Positions 1-6,218 of a DNA stretch of 18,554 nucleotides are shown piece after piece. The translations under genes were made by a program, and so were the position numbers. This stretch comes from an uncultured Treponema sp. (lineage in GTDB: Bacteria; Spirochaetota; Spirochaetia; Treponematales; Treponemataceae). The notes under the pieces are model-generated. The model was not told the DNA's origin, ran no database searches, and saw only the letters and a list, made by a program, of their open reading frames with translations. Within the stretch, counting starts at the first letter, position 1. Every line of letters starts with the position of its first letter. The stretch lies in NCBI GenBank assembly GCA_905372235.1, contig CAJPOF010000049.1, forward strand, positions 1 through 18,554, given 5' to 3'.

Positions 1-22
1 GAAAAAAATTATTTGTGAAAAA

Positions 23-511
23 CTATTTGTCCCGGGACCCGGCTGGTTTTTCAAGCGGGAGCATTTCATACAAAAGAAGACTGTCATAAAAAGACTGGAT
101 GTCTTCAAGATTGAACTTTTCATCGGAAAAAACTTCAAGGCTTGAAACCAAAAATTCTTTGTCTGTTTTGGCTGTGTGCCGCATGAATTTCTCGATGCAG
201 TTTGGAACAAGGATGTCATCGCCCGCAAGTATTTTTATCCATTTTCCAGAACTGTTTTTAATCGCGATGTCAATGTTTATTGCAACACCACTGTTTTTGG
301 CGTTTTCGATTAATTTTATATTTTCAAAATGCGAACTGTTTTTCTGAATCCAATCTTTTACGACTTTACTGGTATTGTCTTTTGAAAAGTCGTCGGAAAT
401 TATGACCTCTATCGGAGAGTACGTTTGCGATTTAAAACTTTCAAGTGTTTCAACTATTGTTTTCTCCGAATTGTATGTCACGGTACAGATTGAAACTAAA
501 GGATTTTCCAT
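23..511 (-). CDS. Glycosyltransferase family 2, C-terminally truncated
   Basis: This encodes 162 residues of a GT2 (GT-A fold) sugar transferase. The N-terminus VSICTVTYNSEKTI is the typical nucleotide-binding strand. Asp40-Asp41 (ISDDFS) and Gly97-Asp98-Asp99 (AGDDI) are the metal and nucleotide-sugar motifs. Family members usually have 250 to 330 residues, so the acceptor-binding half is missing. The reading frame stops just after a GC-rich tandem duplication at 29-42 (gtcccgg then gacccgg) in otherwise AT-rich DNA. If one 7-bp copy is removed, the frame continues open to the window edge with ...KPAGTNSFSQ. The gene is therefore either frameshifted or switched off, with its 3' part lying left of the window. 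It is the last visible gene of the polysaccharide operon, 123 bases downstream of the GT4 gene. GT2 identity is confident; donor and acceptor sugars cannot be told. Confidence 0.85.
   Translation of the reverse strand: MENPLVSICTVTYNSEKTIVETLESFKSQTYSPIEVIISDDFSKDNTSKVVKDWIQKNSSHFENIKLIENAKNSGVAINIDIAIKNSSGKWIKILAGDDILVPNCIEKFMRHTAKTDKEFLVSSLEVFSDEKFNLEDIQSFYDSLLLYEMLPLEKPAGSRDK
29..42 (-). repeat. 7-bp tandem duplication at the truncation point of the GT2 gene
   Basis: Two adjacent 7-mers (gtcccgg/gacccgg on the plus strand) differ at one base. They sit within the last codons before the premature stop of the GT2 gene. Seven is 1 mod 3, so gain or loss of one copy changes frame. Loss of one copy opens the frame through the stop to the window edge. 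With only two imperfect copies, this could be a one-off mutation rather than a contingency repeat. Confidence 0.45.
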
Positions 512-634
512 AAAGCCCTGCCTAACTAAAAAAAATTATTCATTATGCAAATACAGTATCCGTCATTATGTATACAGCCGTCCTGCCATTATCTTATCGT
601 ACACCATCGTACTGCCTGATATTACCGTTACAGA

Positions 635-1858
635 TTAAAGACTTTCCACCAGACGCACGAAATTGTTCACAAAAGCGTTCTTCCCAAACCTGTCGATGAT
701 TGTGTTTCTTATGTACTCGCTGTCGAAAACGATTTTTCCCTCAAGGTAAGCTTTCAAGCCAAGAGAAAAATTTTCAAAGTCGGTGATGTTGAAGATTCGT
801 CCGATTTTGTCGTCAACATAATCTTCCACTCCGCCGCACCTCGTGCTGAATATCGCAAGACCGGAACAGCCTGCTTCCAATGCGGACACGGGCTGACCTT
901 CTTGTATCGATGTCATCACAAAGCAATCCGCCTTTTCGTACAGCGAAGAAAGCTCATTTCTGGGAACGCTTGGTACAAGGCAAAGATTATCTGAAAAAAG
1001 AGATGATTTTAGTTTTTTTTCAAGTTCCTCAGAATCCTTTGAGTATCCTTTGTTTGCGTTGTAGCCTACCACCATCACCTTGAATGGGATGTCCGTGAGT
1101 TCTTTAAGCCTGTTGAAGACTTTTATAAACATGTCATAATTTTTGTAGAAAGAGTTTGCGGCGACCGTTATGAATGTCTTTTCTCCTTCATTCTTGTTTT
1201 TCATCTTGAACATGGATTCGTCAACCAGGTTGCAAAGGTATTCGATTCTTTTGGGCTTTATGTTCTGCAGAAGTACCTGCCTGATTTTGTCGTTGCTTAT
1301 CGCAAGAAACAAATCCGATTTTTCGATTGCGGACTTTGCCATGTCGCTGATAGTTCCTCCCGGCCACGGGAAAGGCGCATGTTCTCCCAATATGAGCGGC
1401 TTTTTTCTGAGACGAGAGAAAATTTCTGATATTCCTGCCATGTCCTGTGCGGTAAGCCCGTAAACATAGTCAAACAAGAAGAGAGAATTTTTTCTTAAAA
1501 GACGCTTTACTTGCTTTTCCTCGAATTTTTGAATGATTTTGGGAATGAAGCGACCAACTCCGTCTATCCTAGGTCTCTTTTTGAGAGAAAAAAGCCTTCC
1601 CAAAAGATAGATGAAAACCACCTTGTGGATTACAGCCTTGTACTCGCTGATGTTATGCTCTTTGTTGGTTTCAGTGAATCTTGGTTTTCTAAGCCTTGAA
1701 AAAATATATTGAATAAAAAATGACTTTTTATATTCTATGTGCAGGACTTTGAAGTCAAAATGACCGTTCAAAGCAATCGCCTGTTCCCTGAAAAAACTTC
1801 CTGCGAACGGGTTTTCCTTTGTGGGATACCAGGAAGGAAGCATTAGAATTGTTTTCAT
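635..1858 (-). CDS. Glycosyltransferase family 4 (GT-B fold)
   Basis: This 407-residue, cytoplasmic or membrane-peripheral retaining transferase has normal length for the family. The N-terminal Rossmann domain begins MLPSWYPTKENPFAGSFF, with the glycine-containing acceptor loop. The C-terminal donor domain carries the EX7E signature Glu320-GQPVSALE-328, followed by a GGVEDYV loop that usually contacts the nucleotide diphosphate. A basic, aromatic-rich stretch at about residues 45-60 and 80-105 could sit on the membrane. The start is supported by AGGAG 7 bases upstream of ATG (taggagtaaaaaATG). The gene follows the GT32 gene after a 187-base spacer full of hairpins, which is unusual because most other junctions in this operon are 0 to 30 bases. 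Substrates are unknown. Confidence 0.9.
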   Translation of the reverse strand: MKTILMLPSWYPTKENPFAGSFFREQAIALNGHFDFKVLHIEYKKSFFIQYIFSRLRKPRFTETNKEHNISEYKAVIHKVVFIYLLGRLFSLKKRPRIDGVGRFIPKIIQKFEEKQVKRLLRKNSLFLFDYVYGLTAQDMAGISEIFSRLRKKPLILGEHAPFPWPGGTISDMAKSAIEKSDLFLAISNDKIRQVLLQNIKPKRIEYLCNLVDESMFKMKNKNEGEKTFITVAANSFYKNYDMFIKVFNRLKELTDIPFKVMVVGYNANKGYSKDSEELEKKLKSSLFSDNLCLVPSVPRNELSSLYEKADCFVMTSIQEGQPVSALEAGCSGLAIFSTRCGGVEDYVDDKIGRIFNITDFENFSLGLKAYLEGKIVFDSEYIRNTIIDRFGKNAFVNNFVRLVESL

Positions 1859-1862
1859 TTTT

Positions 1863-1870
1863 TACTCCTA
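1863..1870. repeat. Left copy of an 8-bp direct repeat (tactccta)
   Basis: This is identical to 2017-2024. The two copies bound a 146-bp hairpin-rich block. On the minus strand the repeat reads taggagta and contains the Shine-Dalgarno sequence of the downstream GT4 gene. It may be a target-site duplication. Chance similarity between two ribosome binding sites is the alternative. Confidence 0.5.
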
Positions 1871-1913
1871 TAAAAAGTCAATCGAAAGTTTCAACTTTCG
1901 ATTGACTTTTTAT
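1870..1913. terminator. Perfect 21-bp inverted repeat, possible bidirectional terminator or attenuator
   Basis: The arms 1870-1890 and 1893-1913 are perfectly complementary. In RNA the realistic hairpin has about 19 bp with a 4-6 base loop. On either strand the stem gtcaatcgaaag/ctttcgattgac is preceded by an A-run and followed by a T-run (actttttat), so it has intrinsic-terminator form in both directions. On the minus strand it ends immediately before the Shine-Dalgarno of the GT4 gene. It could therefore attenuate expression of the last genes of the operon or occlude their ribosome site. Confidence 0.6.
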
Positions 1914-2016
1914 GCACGTTCGCAGCAAGGCAAGAACGTGCGTTCAATATGCAAGTTTGCGATTAAGCAAACTTGAGATACAAAGTGCGGCAACATTTCA
2001 GCCGCAGTTTGTATCA
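1871..2016. mobile_element. 146-bp multi-hairpin block flanked by 8-bp direct repeats, candidate miniature element
   Basis: The block consists almost entirely of four successive inverted repeats. They are 1870-1890/1893-1913 (21 bp), 1914-1921/1934-1941 (8 bp), 1952-1960/1967-1975 (9 bp) and 1977-1991/2001-2015 (8+6 bp around one G:G mismatch). It lies between identical copies of tactccta. Excising the block plus one repeat copy would leave a 33-base gap between the GT32 stop and the GT4 start with the Shine-Dalgarno intact, in line with the other short junctions of the operon. No terminal inverted repeat pairs the two ends of the block and no transposase is present. It would be a non-autonomous element, a repeat-sequence cassette, or a structured leader RNA. 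Confidence 0.45.
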
Positions 2017-2017
2017 T
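1910..2017 (-). CDS. Possible 35-residue small ORF inside the hairpin block
   Basis: An ATG at 2017 opens 35 codons (MIQTAAEMLPHF... ending ...PCCERA) and the TAA lies in the first arm of the strong terminator-like hairpin. An AGGAG is present, but only one base separates it from the ATG, which is too close for good initiation. The next ATG (residue 8) is better placed. The peptide has no recognisable domain. Because the DNA is nearly all palindromic, an open frame may be incidental. If translated, ribosome movement would disrupt the hairpins, as in a leader-peptide attenuator. Confidence 0.25.
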   Translation of the reverse strand: MIQTAAEMLPHFVSQVCLIANLHIERTFLPCCERA

Positions 2018-2024
2018 ACTCCTA
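2017..2024. repeat. Right copy of the 8-bp direct repeat (tactccta)
   Basis: This is identical to 1863-1870. It abuts the outer end of the fourth hairpin (which ends at 2015) and marks the right border of the candidate inserted block. Confidence 0.5.
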
Positions 2025-2045
2025 AATAAGTGTTACGAATTTTAA

Positions 2046-2766
2046 TTATTTTGATTTGTATCTCAGGATTTTTTTTATCCTGTGCTTTAATCTTGTCTTG
2101 AAGTTGTTCCACAAAAAAGCCCTTCTTTCTTTTTTACTGAACCATGAGGCTGAAAAATGATGAATCGAATATGTGTTTTCTGTCAGGCTGTCTAATATTT
2201 GACTGTAATTCATCGGGCAAAAATATTCGGCAGGAAAAACGTGGAACCCTTCGATTTCCTGTTCTGTTCTGTTCTGTTCTGTCATTTTTAAGTCCGTGCC
2301 TCATTAGAATTTTAGTTTGCACAATGGGACTTGTATTGTTTTTAAGAACATCATCCGTAAACTCCAACGCTCCATAATAATCAAGCATTTCTTTTATTAT
2401 TTTGTTATTCGGTTCTGCTCCTACGGCAGAACCGAAATTTACATAGTCGCTGCATTCAAAACCGCAGAATGCTTTGTATTTCAGAAGATTGTCAAAAGGC
2501 TTTATCATTTCAACATCTGTGTCAAGATAAATCCCTCCAAATCGGTAAAGAACATCAATTCTAATGTAATCCGTAACAAAAGCCCATTTTTCTTTTTCTG
2601 CGGCTGTTTTTACAAAAGGAATTTTATCTATGTCGTAATTATTTTCGTTCCAAAGTTTTATCTCATAGTCCGGGCTGAGTTTTTTCCATTTTTTTATGTA
2701 ACGCCTGAATTTATAAGGCATCTTCTTATTTCCGAACCAACAGTAATGTATGATTTTTGGTATCAT
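2046..2766 (-). CDS. GT32-type glycosyltransferase, out of frame at an AACAG repeat (probably phase-variable, OFF)
   Basis: The 5' part (from ATG 2766, AGGAG 6 bases upstream) encodes a typical GT32/capsular sugar transferase. It opens with IPKIIHYCWFG, then VTDYIRIDVLYRFGGIYLDT with the metal-binding Asp82-Thr83-Asp84. The frame leaves the family at residue 163, runs on with unrelated sequence and stops at 2134. The missing C-terminus is intact in the next frame from about 2258 to the stop at 2046, including VFPAEYFCPMNY and NTYSIHHFSASW, which are hallmark C-terminal motifs of this family. The switch point coincides exactly with 4.8 copies of AACAG (2259-2282). Adding one unit would give 241 residues, and deleting two would give 236, both near family length. 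The conserved downstream half suggests a reversible OFF state rather than old decay. A fixed mutation or an assembly error in the repeat remains possible. Confidence 0.85.
2259..2282 (-). repeat. Pentanucleotide tandem repeat (AACAG)4.8 within the GT32 gene
   Basis: On the minus strand this reads ACAG followed by four AACAG units, 24 bases with no interruption, encoding alternating T-E-Q-N-R. Five is 2 mod 3, so each slip changes the frame. Upstream and downstream coding halves of the GT32 protein lie in frames offset by one base. They would be joined by +1 unit (...NRTEQEIEGF...) or -2 units (...DRTEQEIEGF...). This is the only clean short tandem repeat I see in the window. Confidence 0.9.
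2408..2436. repeat. 11-bp-stem inverted repeat inside the GT32 gene
   Basis: The arms ttcggttctgc (2408-2418) and gcagaaccgaa (2426-2436) are perfectly complementary around a 7-base loop. The segment encodes FGSAVGAEP, which aligns with a normally conserved part of GT32 proteins, so it is not an obvious insertion. An mRNA hairpin or a DNA cruciform is possible. Function unknown. Confidence 0.5.
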
Positions 2767-2782
2767 GATTTCTCCTGTAAAA

Positions 2783-3709
2783 TTACTTTGCAGTGCAAAT
2801 TATGTTGTATAGTTTTGCTATAATTTTTTGAAAAATGTTTCGTCTGTATTTTTTAATGAACGATTTTAGTTCATCTTTTGATAAATCCAGTCTTGAACAC
2901 AGATTTTCAAGTGGAATCTTTTTCTTTTTTGAAACCTTCAGGGCAAAAAAAGCCAATCCGAACGTGTCTGCTGAGATTCCGCGGCATTTTATCTGGATTT
3001 TTGCGTAGTCAAGAAAGCCGTAAAAATTATTTGAAAAGCCTACGTATCCGTTTGCTCCGTTTTTTGTAAGTCCGTCATCCATGTATTCGCACATATAGAT
3101 TACATCAGGATAGAAGGCAATATAATATCCGTCAAATGAAATGCTGTCCCAGCAGACAGCCTCAGTACAAAAAAATTCTTTGTCATATTCCGGGAATGGA
3201 TGTGAATTTAGAATATGCGTTCTGTAGATTTCAGCCTTATCACATTCAAGTCCGTATTTTTCCCTTTCATGATTATGACATTTCATGCCAGGGTTAAGAG
3301 TTAGAATTGACGGGACGGAAAGTGCTTTTTTTTTGTTTGTTTCATATCTAGAACCGCATACTGCTGCAATTTTTTTATCGTTTTCGTTGGCATTTATCCA
3401 GCCTTTGATTTTCTTTATTGCATCAGGAACTAAAAAATCGTCGCTATCCACGATAAAGAACCATTCATGCCTAGAAAGTTTTACAGCTTTGTTTATTGCT
3501 CTGTGCTTTCCGCCATGGCTCTGCTTTTCGTACCTAATTGGAAAATTTGCCTTACTTATGAAGGATTTTACTAATTTTTCCGTATCGTCTTTTGAATCGT
3601 CATCAATTATTATCCATTCAAAGGATTTTAATGACTGGTTCTGCAGAGATTCAAAAAGTCGTGATAATGTATGGGCTCTATTGTATGTGGGGGTAAAAAT
3701 TGTAATCAT
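2783..3709 (-). CDS. Glycosyltransferase family 2
   Basis: This 308-residue GT-A transferase begins MITIFTPTYNRAHTLSRL. Asp36-Asp38 (IIIDDDSKD) and Asp88-Ser89-Asp90-Asp91 (FIVDSDD) are the nucleotide-sugar and metal motifs. HGGKHRAINKAV between them is typical of the family. The C-terminus is basic and aromatic and could touch the membrane. The frame is open upstream to 3787, but the start at 3709 is preferred. It is preceded by AGGAG at 6 bases, starts on the family's first beta strand, and overlaps the wzx stop by ATGA. Donor and acceptor are unknown. A run of nine A residues in the coding strand (near 3326-3334) is a potential slippage site but is currently in frame. Confidence 0.9.
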   Translation of the reverse strand: MITIFTPTYNRAHTLSRLFESLQNQSLKSFEWIIIDDDSKDDTEKLVKSFISKANFPIRYEKQSHGGKHRAINKAVKLSRHEWFFIVDSDDFLVPDAIKKIKGWINANENDKKIAAVCGSRYETNKKKALSVPSILTLNPGMKCHNHEREKYGLECDKAEIYRTHILNSHPFPEYDKEFFCTEAVCWDSISFDGYYIAFYPDVIYMCEYMDDGLTKNGANGYVGFSNNFYGFLDYAKIQIKCRGISADTFGLAFFALKVSKKKKIPLENLCSRLDLSKDELKSFIKKYRRNIFQKIIAKLYNIICTAK

Positions 3710-5244
3710 AACTTTCTCCTGAATCTTGATAAAACAAGGTTTAAAAAATATCTTGCTTCTTTTTTGTTTACTACGCTTATAAGCCACAAGGCGCAGACTG
3801 AAACGAAAAGGAACGCCGCAAATGCCATAAACGAAAACAGGTTTGTCGGTGAAAATTTTATGAATCGGTTTATGAAAAACTTGCAGAGAACAAAGATTAC
3901 CGCCATCCTTAAAAAATACAGGAAATATGAGGCGAAGTAGGAAAATATATTTTTCTCAAACACTTTCTTATAAACAATCAGCGGCTGTATCCAAAAGGGA
4001 ACAAGAAGGGTACTTAAAATCGTTCCGATTACAATTCCGATTAGACCGAACATTTTTGCAAGAACTATCGAAAAAGCCAGGTTCAGGACGCTTTCGATTA
4101 AAGGAGCGAATTTATCCTGTTCAAAAAGTCCTGCGGCATTCTTTATGCTCCCGATTGCCGCCCTGTTCTTTGAAAGATAAAAACTAATGACAATGGCAAA
4201 TACAATTGGCTCTGACAATACAGTGTCGTCTCCAAGCCAAAGCCTTATAAACGGCGTAAGAAGAATTATAAGGCATATTGAGCATACGCTTGAAAATGTC
4301 TGGTTTATGAAAAACAGCCTGTCGAACAATATTTTTTTGTTTTCCCCTGTTTCCGTTACAAGAAAATTTCCTACGCTGTCCTTTGTGTTGTCAAAGACGA
4401 TGTTTATGAATGTTGAAATCATTCCGACAATTGCGATGTAACTTGTGTATTTTCCAGCCTCGGTTACTCCGCAGAAATATGAAATCAAAAGATTGTCAGT
4501 TCCAAGAACAATCACCGTTCCAAGCGAATGCCAAAAAAGCGCCTTTATTTTCAAGATGATTGTCTGATGAATTTCCCCGGAAAGTTTATTTGCTTTTCCA
4601 TTCAAATACGGATAAAGCCTGTTGCAGGTTTTGCTTATGATTATGTTGTAAAAAAGTGTGCATACGATTTGGACTATAAGAAAAAGAACGTAGTTTGACG
4701 TGAAAAATACAACCAAAAGCTGCGAGATTTTCAGGACATAATTGTAGCCTAACGTGATGCCCGTTATCACATAATTTTTTTGGTCGGCGACTATCAGTGT
4801 CCGCTTGTAAACCAAAAGATATGAGGAAACGCTGTTTATAAGAAAAAGTGCATAGACAAGAAAAATATATGGTTTTGGAAAGTCGCTTTGCTTTATGAAT
4901 GTAGGTATGAAAGGTAAAAGAATCAAACCCAAGGTTAAAATCACCAGGGCTATAATCATGTAAGCCTTTTTGTAAAAAGCCATTATGGATTTTATGAGTT
5001 CCTCGTTTTTTTCGGCAAGCGGCTTATAAAGTGCAAAATTTATGGCAGTTCCAATACCCATCTCTGAAAGGGCGAGTATTGAAATCACGTTGCTCAAAAC
5101 TCCGTTAAGACCCAATACCTGAAGTCCAAGGTTCTCTTTTATCACCTTGCTTGTAAAAAGGGAAAGCACATACATCAATATGTTTGACGCGAACGCAACG
5201 AGAATGTTTTTTAGTGATTTTCGTTTTCTTGAGCCTTCTGTCAT
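3706..5244 (-). CDS. wzx: Wzx-type oligosaccharide flippase (MOP/PST superfamily)
   Basis: This 512-residue polytopic inner-membrane protein would flip undecaprenyl-linked repeat units to the periplasmic face. The N-terminus has basic residues followed by the first helix (NILVAFASNILMYVLSLF), then GLQVLGLNGVLSNVISIL and LSEMGIGTAINFALYKPL, typical of this transporter family. About 12 to 14 hydrophobic segments run through the chain, up to a basic tail. Length matches the family. It overlaps the upstream GT8 stop and the downstream GT2 start by four bases each (ATGA), so the three are translationally coupled. Its presence, with no ABC exporter visible, points to a Wzx/Wzy-dependent route; no Wzy polymerase is in the window. 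Confidence 0.88.
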   Translation of the reverse strand: MTEGSRKRKSLKNILVAFASNILMYVLSLFTSKVIKENLGLQVLGLNGVLSNVISILALSEMGIGTAINFALYKPLAEKNEELIKSIMAFYKKAYMIIALVILTLGLILLPFIPTFIKQSDFPKPYIFLVYALFLINSVSSYLLVYKRTLIVADQKNYVITGITLGYNYVLKISQLLVVFFTSNYVLFLIVQIVCTLFYNIIISKTCNRLYPYLNGKANKLSGEIHQTIILKIKALFWHSLGTVIVLGTDNLLISYFCGVTEAGKYTSYIAIVGMISTFINIVFDNTKDSVGNFLVTETGENKKILFDRLFFINQTFSSVCSICLIILLTPFIRLWLGDDTVLSEPIVFAIVISFYLSKNRAAIGSIKNAAGLFEQDKFAPLIESVLNLAFSIVLAKMFGLIGIVIGTILSTLLVPFWIQPLIVYKKVFEKNIFSYFASYFLYFLRMAVIFVLCKFFINRFIKFSPTNLFSFMAFAAFLFVSVCALWLISVVNKKEARYFLNLVLSRFRRKL

Positions 5245-6188
5245 CGTCTGCCAAATATTTTTTTAATTTTTCTTGCAATCCGAAACAGAATCTTTCTTTG
5301 CTTTTTTATCTCGGACTCGTTCTGAACCTGTAGGGTAACAAGCAGGTTTGTGATGACTGTGTTGTTGTCGATTCCTGCATAGTTTGCAAACATATTGAAA
5401 TAATGGAAGAAGCCTTCCTTTGCGTTCTTGTTGTCAAAGAAAAGATGGGCTATCCAATCTTCATGCCTGCATTCCAAAGTTTTTAAATCAAGTTTGGGCT
5501 TCAATCCATGCAAATGAACAATAACCGCATCGTCGTTGATTCCCCAATATGGTTTCCAGTTGAATTTGTTGTCAAGTCTTAGAAAATCATTTTCATATAT
5601 CAGGTTCAAATAGCCTTGGTCGCAACATTCTATTTTTGCTTTTTGTTTTGCTTCAAGCATCGATATGAAGCTCTTCTTTGCGTTTTTGTATGAGCTTAGA
5701 TTTATGAGCATTATGCCGGCGTTGAAATAGTCGTAATTGTATGTGTTCACAAATTCCGGGCAAACTCCAACGGTTTTTGGAAGGGTCTTGAACGAGTCAA
5801 GGGATATGTCTTTCAGGAAGATTACGTCTGTATCTGCGTAAATGATATATTCGTCATCATGTTCGATGTCCGCCAGCATGAACCTCAAGAATCTTGAATA
5901 TAGCGAAGATTTTGTTACGGAGATTTTTTTAAGGTAGTCATCCGTATATACGCCAAGAAGTTTTTCCTCAAAATCTATCGAACAAAGGTGAATGTTCACG
6001 TCATATTCTTTAAGGAGTTTATATATCCTGTCATCATCGACGGAGGCGCAATTTTTTCCCTTAAAGTCATAAATGCAATGAAGTTCAAGGGATGTGTTTT
6101 TTACGGCAGATTCCAGCGTGCATCTGAACATATAAAAATATTCGTCTCTGTTGGAAACATCATCAGAAAGAGCAAAATAACATTTCAT
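5241..6188 (-). CDS. Glycosyltransferase family 8
   Basis: This is a 315-residue retaining GT-A transferase related to lipopolysaccharide galactosyl/glucosyltransferases. The metal motif is Asp119-Thr120-Asp121 in YIIYADTDVIFL. It is followed by FNAGIMLINL (about 155-164), CDQGYLN (189-195), FNWKP (209-213) and HLHGLKP (225-231), in the standard GT8 order. The tail after about 235 is an alpha-helical extension ending in a very basic stretch (KIKKIFGRR), likely for membrane association. The gene starts 30 bases after the aminotransferase stop. Family identity is strong; the transferred sugar is unknown. Confidence 0.92.
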   Translation of the reverse strand: MKCYFALSDDVSNRDEYFYMFRCTLESAVKNTSLELHCIYDFKGKNCASVDDDRIYKLLKEYDVNIHLCSIDFEEKLLGVYTDDYLKKISVTKSSLYSRFLRFMLADIEHDDEYIIYADTDVIFLKDISLDSFKTLPKTVGVCPEFVNTYNYDYFNAGIMLINLSSYKNAKKSFISMLEAKQKAKIECCDQGYLNLIYENDFLRLDNKFNWKPYWGINDDAVIVHLHGLKPKLDLKTLECRHEDWIAHLFFDNKNAKEGFFHYFNMFANYAGIDNNTVITNLLVTLQVQNESEIKKQRKILFRIARKIKKIFGRR

Positions 6189-6218
6189 CTTTTTCCTCCA
6201 ATTTTACCTGTATGTCTT

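Noticed and set aside
512..634. 13-codon frame (MVYDKIMAGRLYT) in the spacer between the GT4 and GT2 genes, and partial repeats such as gtacgat
   Set aside because: It is too short and has no ribosome site; the repeats are imperfect and I see no stable hairpin. Probably plain spacer or faint gene debris.
1870..2015. Integron attC sites, considered because Treponema denticola carries an integron
   Set aside because: The hairpins differ in sequence from each other, lack paired RYYYAAC/GTTRRRY ends, and no cassette or integrase is next to them.
1870..2015. CRISPR array or tRNA gene
   Set aside because: There are no equal-length direct repeats with spacers, and no cloverleaf or T-loop motif; stems are unrelated hairpins.
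3326..3334. Nine-base A/T homopolymer in the GT2 gene as a second phase-variation tract
   Set aside because: Runs of 8-9 A or T also occur in the aminotransferase gene (near 12,315), the GT4 gene and the RmlD-like gene, so they reflect base composition; the GT2 frame is intact.
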